The notes under the pieces were generated by a model. It was not told the origin of the DNA and searched no databases. It was given only the letters and a program-made list of their open reading frames with translations. Shown here in pieces: positions 31,692 to 40,908 of a DNA stretch of 64,000 nt; position 1 is the first letter of the stretch, and every line of letters starts with the position of its first letter. Position numbers and translations under genes: made by a program. The DNA is from Bin87 sp963665395 (GTDB lineage Bacteria; Chloroflexota; Dehalococcoidia; Lucifugimonadales; UBA3495), in assembly GCA_963665395.2 (NCBI GenBank), contig OY762251.1:1922001-1986000 (forward strand), in the 5' to 3' direction.

Positions 31692-33035
31692 CTATGAACC
31701 TCGCTGCTCCGCATCGTATTCGCGCAGGCAGTTGACGATTACTTCGTTCATCGCCGGGAACTGGTTTTCGGCGAAGTCTTTTACCCACGCTTCGATCTTG
31801 GCACGGGTAGAGGGATCGTCCCATTTGTTCAGGTCTCCCCCATCCAAAATGTAATCTCCCCAATGAACTGTCATCCACCCGGTGGCTACCTGCCCAGCGG
31901 AATTAAAAACCCCAGGATACTGATTGATGGTGTCAACAATCCTATCCCTGACAAGTTTGTTGGATTCAGTTTCAGGAGCGATTTCAACACGAAACCGAGC
32001 ATTGCCTTCTTGCGGGCATTGAAACTCACAGCCTACCAATGAGTACCTGGTGTGGGACTCACCAGGTTGCATGCTTGGATATTGTGTGAAGCCCAACGGC
32101 TGGAAGTACACGAAACTAGGATCATCACGATCCAGTTTCCAGTCTGTATGCCGCGAAATGGCTTCTTTCAATATCTGCTTCATCTCATCGCGATAGTTCG
32201 GCTTGTGCCGGTATATCAGCTCAATAGCTTCCCGGTGTTCCAGGTAGGTTTTCCGCGCAAGTTGCGCGACTTCGTTGGATTGGGGCACTATTCTCCTCCG
32301 TAGAGTGGCGGCGTACTGACGTAAAAATGATCGAACATCCTTACTCATAGCCGTGCGTTTGTCACCAATGGTCTGTTCCACCAATTGTAGGATGGTGGTG
32401 TAATTCATCGGCTTCCAATATCCGCGTTCGTCTTCCCATTGCGATTCCATACCACTCGGTGACAGGAATACGTAGCGTTTGGTGAAATTCGGATACTCGG
32501 CTTCCAACGCTTTGCGGTAGTGCGTCAACTGCCGGCCGCCTTCGGGAGAGAAAATCTTGTTTTCTACGGCGCATAGGAACTTGTTGACATGGTCCACAAC
32601 TAGGATGTCCAGCCAACCCGCTCCGCCGTCCACCACGCAGTACCATTCCCGTTGCGATTCTGCCTTTGACCAATCGCCAGCGGTATCGTATCCCGATAGC
32701 GAACCGGATGCGAGCAGGAAGATTTTGAGGAAGTAGTCGCTGACGCCGTGGTTGCCGTTGGGGTCCAACAACCAAGTGAGCGTCCGGGAGTGGATGTCTT
32801 CCTGCCACCACAGGTTGAGCAGCTCAAAGAGGTCAAACTCTGCCGGCCGCGCTTTCGCCTCGGCCAGCAGTTCCTCCAACCGTTGCAAGTCCGGGTTGTC
32901 AGTGGCGAAGTCACGCAAGGCCCGGAGTTTGCTCACTCTTGCGTCCGCAAGCAATCGTTCCATATTCGCCAGCTCGGGAACCAGCCTTTCCAGGGCCACC
33001 GTTTGCCCGGCGTTTTCAGCATCGTTCGTTTGCAT
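31692..33035 (-). CDS. PD-(D/E)XK nuclease superfamily protein
   Basis: A 447-residue protein of the PD-(D/E)XK_4 type. The nuclease core is HSRTLTWLLDPNGNHGVSDYFLKIFL, then GWLDILVVDHVNKFLCAVENKIFSPEGGRQLTHYRKAL, giving the D...ExK triad (Asp in LDILVVD, Glu-Asn-Lys). The C-terminal half has no known domain. Such proteins are often found as stand-alone defence or mobile-element genes. It starts with the ATG at 33035, preceded by an alternative TTG at 33047. Convergent and divergent neighbours make it monocistronic. Confidence 0.75.
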   Translation of the reverse strand: MQTNDAENAGQTVALERLVPELANMERLLADARVSKLRALRDFATDNPDLQRLEELLAEAKARPAEFDLFELLNLWWQEDIHSRTLTWLLDPNGNHGVSDYFLKIFLLASGSLSGYDTAGDWSKAESQREWYCVVDGGAGWLDILVVDHVNKFLCAVENKIFSPEGGRQLTHYRKALEAEYPNFTKRYVFLSPSGMESQWEDERGYWKPMNYTTILQLVEQTIGDKRTAMSKDVRSFLRQYAATLRRRIVPQSNEVAQLARKTYLEHREAIELIYRHKPNYRDEMKQILKEAISRHTDWKLDRDDPSFVYFQPLGFTQYPSMQPGESHTRYSLVGCEFQCPQEGNARFRVEIAPETESNKLVRDRIVDTINQYPGVFNSAGQVATGWMTVHWGDYILDGGDLNKWDDPSTRAKIEAWVKDFAENQFPAMNEVIVNCLREYDAEQRGS

Positions 33036-33150
33036 GATGGTTGCCAACCTGCAAAAATAATGGCAACAGCGTGACGATACAAACTGCCGTCACTGGCCCA
33101 CGCCGCAACTGTACCATATCGTAACGGACCGTGATGAGGGAACAACTGCC

Positions 33151-33468
33151 ATGGCTACCATCACCAGCGACACCACCGACCGGGTTGCCGCCATCATCGG
33201 CGACACCCTCAACGGCTGGTTCCAGCCTCATCTCAACTTCAGTCCCATCGTCGTCCGCCAACGCTACGACGACTGGTACGGGGAGGATTACCTCGAAGCG
33301 TGGATTGTGTGGGAGGGCGACTACGCCTACATGGACCATTCCCGCACCATTGGCCTGTACCGGTTCGTCGAACCCTTACTGGACGAACTGGGCATCGACC
33401 TGCGCCTCCACCCGCACTTCATCGCCAAATGGGAATGGGAACCCAACAAAGAGCGGATTCTCAAATGA
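33151..33468 (+). CDS. Small protein paired with HEPN gene, unknown
   Basis: A 105-residue protein, acidic and aromatic-rich (QRYDDWYGEDYLEAWIVWEGDYAYMDHSR). It overlaps the next gene by four bases (ATGA), so the two are co-translated. It does not show the GSX10DXD motif of MNT nucleotidyltransferases that often pair with HEPN toxins. It may be a different antitoxin type. I recognise no family. Confidence 0.6.
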   Translation: MATITSDTTDRVAAIIGDTLNGWFQPHLNFSPIVVRQRYDDWYGEDYLEAWIVWEGDYAYMDHSRTIGLYRFVEPLLDELGIDLRLHPHFIAKWEWEPNKERILK

Positions 33469-33950
33469 ACCCGCTGGAGCTTGTCACCCTGGCCCGCACT
33501 CTGGTCAACGGCGTTATCGCGGGCGGGACAACACTCGCTACCCAGACCGAACTCCGGCGCGCTGTCAGCTGCGCCTACTACGCCATGTTTCACACGCTGG
33601 CTGCCAGCAACGCCAATACCCTGATTGGAGCATCGCCAGCCGATCAACAGCGTTGGGCCTGGCAGCAAACCTACCGCGCCGCAGACCATCGCCCTACCAG
33701 AAACAAACTCAGTCGCGCCAGCCTGGGCAGCCGGTTTCCTATCGCTATCCGCAATTTTGGAGAAGTTTTTGCCATTGCCCAGAATGAGCGCCATTCTGCG
33801 GATTACGACCCGCACCGCCAATTCCACGCAACCGACGTCGCCGACCTAATCGACCGGGTCGAAGACGCCATTGCCGCTTTCAACCAAACCCCCGAAGACA
33901 TCCGCCGTGACCTCGCCATCCATATCCTCACCAACATCCGCAGCGACTGA
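33465..33950 (+). CDS. HEPN-like protein
   Basis: A 161-residue helical protein. RRAVSCAYYAMFHTLAASNA resembles the first long helix of HEPN domains, and QNERHSADYDPHRQFHATDVADLIDRVEDAI the last. A candidate RNase motif of the R-X4-6-H type is not cleanly present (RHSADYDPH is the nearest). With the 105-residue partner upstream it probably forms a toxin-antitoxin-like pair. The start is fixed by the ATGA overlap. Confidence 0.65.
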   Translation: MNPLELVTLARTLVNGVIAGGTTLATQTELRRAVSCAYYAMFHTLAASNANTLIGASPADQQRWAWQQTYRAADHRPTRNKLSRASLGSRFPIAIRNFGEVFAIAQNERHSADYDPHRQFHATDVADLIDRVEDAIAAFNQTPEDIRRDLAIHILTNIRSD

Positions 33951-33987
33951 CATCCCGACCATCACGCCTACCTACGGAGGTCCCGCC

Positions 33988-34644
33988 ATGCCCGCCGACT
34001 ACGCCTACCTCGTCCAGATGGACATTCCCGCCGAACACGAAGCCGACTTCAACCGCGTGTACGACACCGAACACGCCAAGTACATCTGCAACGCGCCCGG
34101 CGTCCATTCCTGCGACCGCTACATCCTGGAGTCCACCAACGCGGAGAAATTCGCCCGCTATGCCGCCCTGTACGGCGTGGATGATCCCGGCGTGCCCACC
34201 TCCCCGGGCTGGCAGACCGAGAGCGAAAAGGGCGATTGGGCCACCAAGATCCGGCCCCATGCCACCAACCGCACCCACACCATGCTCCGGCGCATCGGCG
34301 ACGCCGGCGACGAGTCGGCCAATGCCCCCTACATTTTCGTCGTGCGTACCGACATCCCCGCCGACGCCGAGGACGAGTTCAACCACCTTTACAACACGGT
34401 GCACCTGCCCGGCCTCTGCCAGGTGGACGGCGTGCTCGGCGCCCGGCGTTACCGCGTGGAGACCACCAACGCCGACGGCTTCCCCAAGTACGTAGCCGTG
34501 TACCGGATTGCCAGCCCGTCGGTCATCGACTCCGAACCCTGGAAAGCCGCCGCGCAGGACGAATGGGCCGCCAAAATCGGCCCCAAGTGCGTGGGGTTGA
34601 CTCGCGCCATGATGCGGCAGGTCGCCCACCATCCCAGCGCCTAG
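33988..34644 (+). CDS. Two-repeat dimeric alpha/beta-barrel (EthD-like) protein
   Basis: A 218-residue protein made of two similar ferredoxin-like halves. Residues 4-100 contain YLVQMDIPAEHEADFNRVYDTEHAKYICNAPGVHSCDRY, and residues 118-218 contain FVVRTDIPADAEDEFNHLYNTVHLPGLCQVDGVLGARRY. The internal duplication forms a single-chain version of the usual dimer. EthD-like proteins bind or cleave small organic molecules, and the conserved His in each half (EHAK, VHLP) may be catalytic. GGAGG precedes the ATG. Confidence 0.8.
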   Translation: MPADYAYLVQMDIPAEHEADFNRVYDTEHAKYICNAPGVHSCDRYILESTNAEKFARYAALYGVDDPGVPTSPGWQTESEKGDWATKIRPHATNRTHTMLRRIGDAGDESANAPYIFVVRTDIPADAEDEFNHLYNTVHLPGLCQVDGVLGARRYRVETTNADGFPKYVAVYRIASPSVIDSEPWKAAAQDEWAAKIGPKCVGLTRAMMRQVAHHPSA

Positions 34645-34664
34645 CCGTTACCGGAGGTCAAGAG

Positions 34665-35525
34665 ATGACAACCACAACAACCGGCGCTGACCAGCAGTGG
34701 TTGATGGAAAAAAGGGTAGCCGACTTCATCCGGAGCGGCTTGGACCGGCCGCTCTCGGAGGACGACCCGGACATTTTCTACCCCAGCTCAGACGGTGAAC
34801 CATTGGCTGAATCCGATTTGCAATTTACCCCGCTGACCGAAACCGTCCATGTCTTGCGCTACCGCTATCGTGACCGCGACGACGTTTACGTGGCCGGCAA
34901 TCTGCTGCTGTACTACCATATGAACGACAACGACGTTCGAGTGGCCCCGGACGTACTCGTCGTCTTCGGCGTGGAAGACTACCCGCGCGATTCTTACATT
35001 GTCTGGCGTGAGGACGGCAAAACGCCCGACTTTGTCATGGAGATTGCCTCGCCGGGCACCTACTCACGGGACGTAACCGAGAAGCGCGCTATTTATGCGG
35101 CGCTGAACGTGACGGAATACTGGCGCTTTGACCCCACCGGCAATCTCTTTACGCCGGGACTGGAGGGCGAGCGGCTGGTGGATGGAGCGTACCAGCGCAT
35201 CCCCTCCACCGTTGACGATGACGGCATACTGCGCGGCTACAGCGCGGTGCTGGAGCTGGACATCTGCGTCCGTCCGGAGCGGGAGTTGAAGCTGTACGAT
35301 CCCGCAGCCGGCGTCTGGCTGCGCAACCTGGACGAGACCGAGGACACGCTGGCCGAGACGCAAGACGTACTCACCGAAACCCAAGACGTACTCGCCGAAA
35401 CTCAAGACGCGCTGGCGGAGTCCAATCGGCAAAACGAGGCCCAGGCCGCCCGCATCCGCGAACTGGAAGCCCGCCTCCAGCGGGAGGGCGGGTCCGCCGG
35501 AGGCGGATCGGAACCACCCGCATGA
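34665..35525 (+). CDS. Uma2-family restriction-like nuclease with coiled-coil tail
   Basis: A 286-residue protein. Residues 35-195 are a Uma2 PD-(D/E)XK domain (DVYVAGNLLLYYH, VAPDVLVVFGVEDYPRDSYIVWREDGKTPDFVMEIASPGTYSRDVTEKRAIYAALNVTEYWRFDP), with Asp-Glu-Lys of the core visible. Residues 225-270 are heptads of LAETQDV type. The last residues, EGGSAGGGSEPPA, are encoded by a mini-palindrome at 35493. The Uma2 family is expanded in cyanobacteria and Chloroflexota; function unclear. It overlaps rnhA by four bases. Confidence 0.85.
   Translation: MTTTTTGADQQWLMEKRVADFIRSGLDRPLSEDDPDIFYPSSDGEPLAESDLQFTPLTETVHVLRYRYRDRDDVYVAGNLLLYYHMNDNDVRVAPDVLVVFGVEDYPRDSYIVWREDGKTPDFVMEIASPGTYSRDVTEKRAIYAALNVTEYWRFDPTGNLFTPGLEGERLVDGAYQRIPSTVDDDGILRGYSAVLELDICVRPERELKLYDPAAGVWLRNLDETEDTLAETQDVLTETQDVLAETQDALAESNRQNEAQAARIRELEARLQREGGSAGGGSEPPA
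35493..35507. repeat. Mini-palindrome inside the Uma2-like gene
   Basis: Family A, spacer GGA, in-frame near the 3' end. It encodes Ser-Ala-Gly-Gly-Gly and changes only the extreme C-terminus. Confidence 0.88.
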
Positions 35526-36019
35526 GCGCCCAACCCACCGTAACCATCCACACCGACGGGGCCTGCATCGGCAACCCGGGCCCCGGCGGTTATGGAGTCA
35601 TCCTCGACTACAACGGCCAGCGCAAGGAACTGTCCGGCGGCTACGCGCTGACCACCAACAACCGCATGGAACTGTTGGCGGTGATCCTCGGTCTGGAAGC
35701 CCTGAACCGCCCTTGCCGCGTTACCCTCTACTCCGACTCCCGCTACGTGGTGGACGCCGTCAGCAAAGGCTGGGCGGTCAAGTGGCGCCAGAACGGCTGG
35801 ATGCGCAACAAGCGCGAGGCCGCCGTCAACCCTGACCTCTGGGAGCGCCTGCTGAATCTGCTGGCCCGCCATACCACCGAATTCCGCTGGGTACGCGGCC
35901 ACAGCGGCAACCCCGACAACGAGCGTTGCGACAAATTGGCGACTACCGCCGCCAGGCAATCCAATCTGCCCGCCGATCCAGGTTACCCGCCGGTTGACCG
36001 CCGGCGTATGCCACTCTAA
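35522..36019 (+). CDS. rnhA: Ribonuclease HI
   Basis: A 165-residue RNase H, which removes RNA from RNA-DNA hybrids. Catalytic Asp in HTDGACIGNPGPGGYG, Glu in NRMELLAVILGLEAL, Asp in YSDSRYVVDAVSKGW and the C-terminal Asp in NERCDKLA are all present, as is the His in RGHSGN. The basic loop GWAVKWRQNGWMRNKREAAVNPDLW is present, as in E. coli. It is translated from the ATGA overlap with the Uma2-like gene, an unrelated partner. Confidence 0.95.
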   Translation: MSAQPTVTIHTDGACIGNPGPGGYGVILDYNGQRKELSGGYALTTNNRMELLAVILGLEALNRPCRVTLYSDSRYVVDAVSKGWAVKWRQNGWMRNKREAAVNPDLWERLLNLLARHTTEFRWVRGHSGNPDNERCDKLATTAARQSNLPADPGYPPVDRRRMPL

Positions 36020-36058
36020 CCTGGATTTCGCCTCGCGTCGGATTAGGAGCGACTCTCC

Positions 36059-37165
36059 ATGGCCGAGAAAATCTACATACGCAACGCCAACGGCGAATTG
36101 GAACCCTTGGAGGAGAAGCCGTTTGAGACGGAGAAAATCCTCCAGGAGTTGATTGGCCAGCATCCCGAACTGCTGGCTGGTGAGCAAATGCGCCCGGACG
36201 ATCCGTTGCGCTGGATTCTCATCAGGCGGGAAATGCCCGCTGAAGGCTGGGCCGTTGATCACTTGTTCCTTGACCAGGACGCGCGGCCCACACTAGTTGA
36301 GGTGAAACGTGGTGAAAGTCGCCGAATTCGGCGAAGCGTTGTGGGACAGATGCTTGATTATGCTGCCACTGCCGCCAACGTCTGGACGGGCGACGGGATG
36401 CGTCGCGCCTTTGAAGAGAATGCTAGCAAGCGAAAGTCTGACCCGCTTGACGAACTCAAAAACCTGCTACAGACTGACGATGAAACCGACGTCGAGGATT
36501 TGGCTGACGAGTTTTGGGAACGAGCAGCCATGAACCTCGAAGCCAATCGACTACGTCTGCTGTTCGTTGCGGACGAAATACCGGCCGAATTGGAGCGGGT
36601 GGTCAAGTTTCTGAACGAGCAGACTCGGGAAAATCTGGAAGTGCTAGCGGTTGAGGTGAAGCAGTATCCGGGGCAGTCCAGCCAAACGTTGGTGTCACGG
36701 GTAATCGGATTGGTTGACCCGGCGCGCAAGAACAACGCTAGCGGCGGCGGCCGGAGATTGAGTCGCAGTGAATTGTTGGGCTTATTCCGTCCAGACGTGC
36801 GTGATGCGATGGATTCGCTGTTTAACTCTATTCAGTTCTCAGGCGGAGAGTTACGTTTCAGGAGAACTTCCGTCACGATTAGAGGACGCTGCCGCCTTTG
36901 GCATTTGCCGGTCTATCTGGCCCGTTTCTGGGTAGAAAACAACGGCAGTTTTGTTTTCTCAATGGACAATAAGAACGATTACCCATCGGAGTTACGAATA
37001 TTTCTTGAAAGATGGATTAATCAGTTCAGCGAAGACAATTTCGTCACGGAAACGAAAACGCGGGGAATTACAGGATGGGCAATCAAGCCAGAGGATTTCG
37101 TCAAACATGTTGACGAGCTAACCAGCCGTCTCCGTGACGCTCTGGATGAATTGGCAAAGTTGTGA
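36059..37165 (+). CDS. PD-(D/E)XK-type nuclease-like protein
   Basis: A 368-residue protein. Residues 30-105 hold WAVDHLFLDQDARPTLVEVKRGESRRIRRSVVGQMLDYAA, a NucS/DUF91-like core with Asp and Glu-x-Lys, and the following QMLDYAA helix is characteristic. The remaining 250 residues, including an Arg/Ser-rich linker, match no domain I know. It is the fourth restriction-like protein in the window, after those at 4202, 31692 and 34665. It lies alone between rnhA and tldD. Confidence 0.75.
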   Translation: MAEKIYIRNANGELEPLEEKPFETEKILQELIGQHPELLAGEQMRPDDPLRWILIRREMPAEGWAVDHLFLDQDARPTLVEVKRGESRRIRRSVVGQMLDYAATAANVWTGDGMRRAFEENASKRKSDPLDELKNLLQTDDETDVEDLADEFWERAAMNLEANRLRLLFVADEIPAELERVVKFLNEQTRENLEVLAVEVKQYPGQSSQTLVSRVIGLVDPARKNNASGGGRRLSRSELLGLFRPDVRDAMDSLFNSIQFSGGELRFRRTSVTIRGRCRLWHLPVYLARFWVENNGSFVFSMDNKNDYPSELRIFLERWINQFSEDNFVTETKTRGITGWAIKPEDFVKHVDELTSRLRDALDELAKL

Positions 37166-37181
37166 ACGGATGCCTGCGATT

Positions 37182-38639
37182 ATGGACGTTATCATCGCCA
37201 CCGCCCTCGCCACCGCCCGCCAACGCGGCGCGCAGTACGCCGACGTCCGCTTGGTGTCCAACCGCGAGCAGCGCATCACCGTCCGCAACGGCGTGGTGGA
37301 GACCATGACCGCCGACGAATCGGTCGGCCTGGGCATCCGCGCTCTTTACGATGGCGCGTGGGGGTTCGCCTCCACCCGCGAATTGACCACCATCGCTGCC
37401 GACCAGGCCGCCGGCCAGGCGGTGCAGATTGCCCGCGCCTCAGCCCGGCAGAACGGCCCCGGCCTGACGGCGGCCCAACTCCTCGGCCCATCCGTAACCA
37501 GCCGGGGCAGCTACGCCACTCCCATCAGCATCGACCCGTTCACCGTGTCCCTGGACGACAAGCTGGCCCTGCTGCTGGCCGCCGACGCGGAAATGGCCGC
37601 CGTGCCCCAGGTCAGCGCCCGCATGGGTAACCTGATTTTCATTCGAGAGGAGCGCGCTTTCGCCAACACCGAGGGGGCGCACGTCAACCAGACCATCCAC
37701 GAAGCCGGCGGCGGCATCCAGGCCACCGCCGTAGGCAACGGCGAAATCCAGCGCCGTTCCTATCCGCAATCCTTCGGACGCCACCAGGGTTGCGCCGGTT
37801 GGGAATACATCACCGAGATGGACCTGCTCAACAACGCCCGCCGCACTGCCGAGGAGGCCGCCGAACTGCTCACCGCCGACCCCTGCCCGGCCAACGTCAC
37901 CACCGACCTGATTATCGGCGGCAGCCAGCTTGCCTTGCAAATCCACGAATCCTGCGGCCACGCCGTGGAGCTGGACCGAGCGTTGGGCGACGAGGCCGCC
38001 TTCGCCGGCACGTCGTTCCTGACTCCCGACCTGCTGCACAACTTTCAATACGGCTCCGAACACGTGAACATCGTCGCCGACAGCACCAGCGCCACCGGCC
38101 TGGGCGCCTTCGGCTGGGACGACGAGGGCCTGCCGGCGCAGTCCAGCGACATCATCCGCAACGGTAGGTTCGTCGGCTATCTGATGTCCCGCGAGTCGGC
38201 GACGCGGCTGGGCTTGCCGTCCAACGGCTGTATGCGCGCCTCGTCCTGGAACCGCATCCCCCTCATCCGCATGACCAACGTCAGCATCCTGCCGGGGGAG
38301 TGGACCCTGGACAACCTCATCGCCGATACCGACGACGGCATTTACCTGGAAACCAACCGCTCCTGGTCCATCGACGACCGCCGCTACAACTTCCAGTTCG
38401 GCGCTGAAGTCGGGCGCGAAATCAAAAACGGACGGCTGGGCCGCTTGCTGCGCAATTGCACCTACACGGGCATCACGCCGGAGTTCTGGCGCAGTTGCGA
38501 CGCAGTGTGCGGCCCGGACGACTGGCGAATGTGGGGCACGCCACGCTGCGGCAAGGGGCAGCCGGGGCAGATTGGCCACACCGGCCACGGCGCCAGCCCG
38601 GCCCGCTTTCGCAACGTCCGCGTCGGCGTGATGGGTTAG
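37182..38639 (+). CDS. tldD: TldD-family metalloprotease subunit
   Basis: About 485 residues. The zinc motif HESCGHAVELDRALGDEAAFAG carries HExxxH. Other family stretches are VRNGVVETMTADESVGLGIRAL, GAFGWDDEGLPAQSSDIIRNGRFVGYLMSRESA and the C-terminal glycine-rich GKGQPGQIGHTGHGASPARFRNVRVG. With TldE it forms a protease that processes small peptides such as microcin or antitoxins. ATG codons at 37170 and 37182 are both possible. tldE follows after five bases. Confidence 0.92.
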   Translation: MDVIIATALATARQRGAQYADVRLVSNREQRITVRNGVVETMTADESVGLGIRALYDGAWGFASTRELTTIAADQAAGQAVQIARASARQNGPGLTAAQLLGPSVTSRGSYATPISIDPFTVSLDDKLALLLAADAEMAAVPQVSARMGNLIFIREERAFANTEGAHVNQTIHEAGGGIQATAVGNGEIQRRSYPQSFGRHQGCAGWEYITEMDLLNNARRTAEEAAELLTADPCPANVTTDLIIGGSQLALQIHESCGHAVELDRALGDEAAFAGTSFLTPDLLHNFQYGSEHVNIVADSTSATGLGAFGWDDEGLPAQSSDIIRNGRFVGYLMSRESATRLGLPSNGCMRASSWNRIPLIRMTNVSILPGEWTLDNLIADTDDGIYLETNRSWSIDDRRYNFQFGAEVGREIKNGRLGRLLRNCTYTGITPEFWRSCDAVCGPDDWRMWGTPRCGKGQPGQIGHTGHGASPARFRNVRVGVMG

Positions 38640-38644
38640 CGGCG

Positions 38645-39979
38645 ATGCTCGGCCCGGACCACATACATCCGTTGCTCCGCGATGCCCTGCGCCATTGCCC
38701 GGCCGGCGCGGACGCCGACATCTACCTGACAGCATCCGACCAGGCGCTGACCCGCTTCGCCAACAACCGCATCCACCAGAACGTGGCCCACCAGGACGCC
38801 GTGGCCCACGTCCGCGTCGCCGTCGGCAAACGGCAGGGCCGCGCCGTTACCAACAACCTGTCCCCCGACGGCCTGGCCGACGCGGTGCGGCAAGCCGCCG
38901 AATTCGCCCGACTGATGCCCGAAGACCCCGACTTTCCCGGCTTGCCGGAACCGTCCGCTGTCCCGTCCGTGGCCGCCTACGACGTGGCAACCGCCTCGTG
39001 CGACGCGGAACAGCGGGCGGAAGTAGCTGGCATGGTGTGTCGCAAAGCCGCCGAGCTTGCCCTCGACGCCGCCGGTTTCTGCCGCACCGGGGCGACGGAG
39101 CTGGCCGTGGTCAGCGCTCGCGGCGCCGACGCCTACCACGTCGGTTCCTTCTCCGGCCTGCTCATCACCGCCCGCAGCGACGACTCGGCCGGCTGGTCCA
39201 AGGGCGGCGGCTGGCGCATGGGTGAGATAGACGCCGAAGCCCTGGCCGACGAGGCCATCGGCAAGGCGGTGCGCGGGCGCAACCCGCAAAATCTTGAACC
39301 CGGCGAGTACCCGGTGGTGCTGGAACACTACGCTGTTGACGATATGCTGGAAGCATTGAGTTTCTACGGCATGGGCGCCCAAATGGTGCAGGACGGGCGC
39401 AGTTGGATGAGCGACGTGCTGGGCCAGCCGGCGATGAGCCCCTTGGTGTCCATCTGGGATGACGGCCTGAATCCATCCGGCTGGCCGGCGCCCTTTGACG
39501 CCGAAGGCACCCCCCGGCAACGAGTGGACATCGTGACCGACGGCGTGGTGCAAGGCCCCGTCCACAACACCTACACCGCCGCCAAAGCCGGCGTCGCCTC
39601 CACCGGACACCAGCGCGGCGCAACGGGCGGCCCGACCGCAACCAACCTCTTCATGCGCCCCGGCGACCGGACCACGGAGCAGCTCATCGCAGCGGTGGAC
39701 CGCGGCCTGTACGTCACCCGCTTCTACTACACCCGCCTGGCCCACAACCGAGGGTGCGTGATGACCGGCATGACGAGGGATGGCACCTTCCTCATTGAAA
39801 ACGGCGAACTCACCACGCCCGTCAAAAACCTGCGTTTCACCCAGAGCTACGTTGATGCGTTGGCCGGCTGCCAGGCCCTTTCCAGCACGGCGCAGTTGAA
39901 CTTGAACGAGGCCGGCGTTGCCATGCACGTGCCGGCGGCGTTGCTGGAAAGTTGGCGCTTTACCGGGCAGACGGTGTAA
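38645..39979 (+). CDS. tldE: TldE/PmbA-family protease partner
   Basis: A 444-residue TldE/PmbA homologue. It lacks the HExxxH motif of TldD, as expected of the non-catalytic partner. Family features are TRFANNRIHQNVAHQDAVAHVRVAVGKRQGRA, EPGEYPVVLEHYAVDDMLEAL, GAQMVQDGRSWMSDVLGQP, GATGGPTATNLFMRPGD and NGELTTPVKNLRFTQSYVDAL. It starts five bases after tldD, so the two are translated together as a TldDE protease. Its targets here are unknown. Confidence 0.93.
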   Translation: MLGPDHIHPLLRDALRHCPAGADADIYLTASDQALTRFANNRIHQNVAHQDAVAHVRVAVGKRQGRAVTNNLSPDGLADAVRQAAEFARLMPEDPDFPGLPEPSAVPSVAAYDVATASCDAEQRAEVAGMVCRKAAELALDAAGFCRTGATELAVVSARGADAYHVGSFSGLLITARSDDSAGWSKGGGWRMGEIDAEALADEAIGKAVRGRNPQNLEPGEYPVVLEHYAVDDMLEALSFYGMGAQMVQDGRSWMSDVLGQPAMSPLVSIWDDGLNPSGWPAPFDAEGTPRQRVDIVTDGVVQGPVHNTYTAAKAGVASTGHQRGATGGPTATNLFMRPGDRTTEQLIAAVDRGLYVTRFYYTRLAHNRGCVMTGMTRDGTFLIENGELTTPVKNLRFTQSYVDALAGCQALSSTAQLNLNEAGVAMHVPAALLESWRFTGQTV

Positions 39980-40010
39980 TCTGGTATAAGTTGGGGATGA
40001 GGTTGGCGCT

Positions 40011-40271
40011 ATGCAGACAACGTTGAACATCGACGAAACCATCGTGGAACGGTTGCACGCGGAAGCGAAGCGGCGCGGCACAACCGCGTCGGCGTTGGCG
40101 GAAGCCGGCATCCTCCGCATCTTGGACGAGGGGCCGGAAGCGGATCCGGAAAAGGCTTCTGCTGAACCTCTCCCAAAACTGCCTACTTGGAATTTTGGAG
40201 AGATGCTGGTTGACATATCCAATCGGGACGAGCTGTATCGTGTCATGGAGGAAGACGACGATGGTCTATGA
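40011..40271 (+). CDS. vapB: VapB-type antitoxin
   Basis: An 86-residue protein with an N-terminal ribbon-helix-helix, MQTTLNIDETIVERLHAEAKRRGTTASALAEAGILRIL, followed by an acidic tail (NRDELYRVMEEDDDGL) that would bind the toxin. It overlaps the PIN toxin gene by 11 bases, the usual vapBC layout. GAGG lies upstream of the ATG. Confidence 0.88.
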   Translation: MQTTLNIDETIVERLHAEAKRRGTTASALAEAGILRILDEGPEADPEKASAEPLPKLPTWNFGEMLVDISNRDELYRVMEEDDDGL

Positions 40272-40692
40272 TACGAATGTGCTGATTTATGCGGTGGACG
40301 ATAGGTCAGAATTCCATGATGCTTGCTTGCGCCGCGTTGAAAGTGCGCGTATGGGCCACACGTCCGGGTTTCTGACGTGGAATGTTTGCTATGAATTCCT
40401 CCGAGTGACCAGCCATCCGCGAGTATTGAGCAATCCTTGGAGATTGAGCGATGGAGTGCGGTTCCTGACTCAGTTGCTGGAATCCCCGGGCTTCCATCTG
40501 CTGCGTCATACGGAACACCACTTGTCGGTTTTGTTCCAAATTGCCCAGGAATTCCCGGAAATACGTGGCAACTTGGTACACGACTTGCACACCGTCGTGC
40601 TGATGCGGGAACACGGTATCAGCCAAATCTGCACCCTAGACGGCGACTTTCGGCGTTTCCCGTTCCTTGAAGTCGTCAATCCACTGTCATAA
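40261..40692 (+). CDS. vapC: VapC-type PIN-domain toxin
   Basis: A 143-residue PIN ribonuclease. The acidic residues are Asp in MVYDTNVLIYAVD, Glu in WNVCYEFLRVTSHP, Asp in NLVHDLHTVVLMREHGI and Asp in CTLDGDFRRF. VapC toxins cleave tRNA or rRNA. All four metal ligands are present, so it should be active. The ATG at 40261 lies inside the antitoxin's last codons. Confidence 0.92.
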   Translation: MVYDTNVLIYAVDDRSEFHDACLRRVESARMGHTSGFLTWNVCYEFLRVTSHPRVLSNPWRLSDGVRFLTQLLESPGFHLLRHTEHHLSVLFQIAQEFPEIRGNLVHDLHTVVLMREHGISQICTLDGDFRRFPFLEVVNPLS

Positions 40693-40710
40693 TCAGACCG
40701 AGGTAAATGT

Positions 40711-40908
40711 ATGACCGACCTGAACAACAATGAAATCCAAGCCTTAGCCAAAGCGGTCGGCCTCTCCCTCCAGGAACCGGAGCTGACCCAGGTCACCCAC
40801 AGCCTCAACGCCATGCTGGAGGAAATGGCCGCCATCAACCCGCCCGGTTTCAACCTGGAAGAGTACGTAGCCGTAACCCTGCCGGCCGACATGGAGGAAG
40901 CAGCATGA
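40711..40908 (+). CDS. GatC/AtzG-like small subunit
   Basis: A 65-residue helical protein: QALAKAVGLSLQEPELTQVTHSLNAMLEEMAAI, followed by a short tail. It resembles GatC or AtzG, which wrap and stabilise amidase-signature partners. The amidase gene starts four bases before its stop (ATGA overlap), supporting a complex of the two. Confidence 0.75.
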   Translation: MTDLNNNEIQALAKAVGLSLQEPELTQVTHSLNAMLEEMAAINPPGFNLEEYVAVTLPADMEEAA

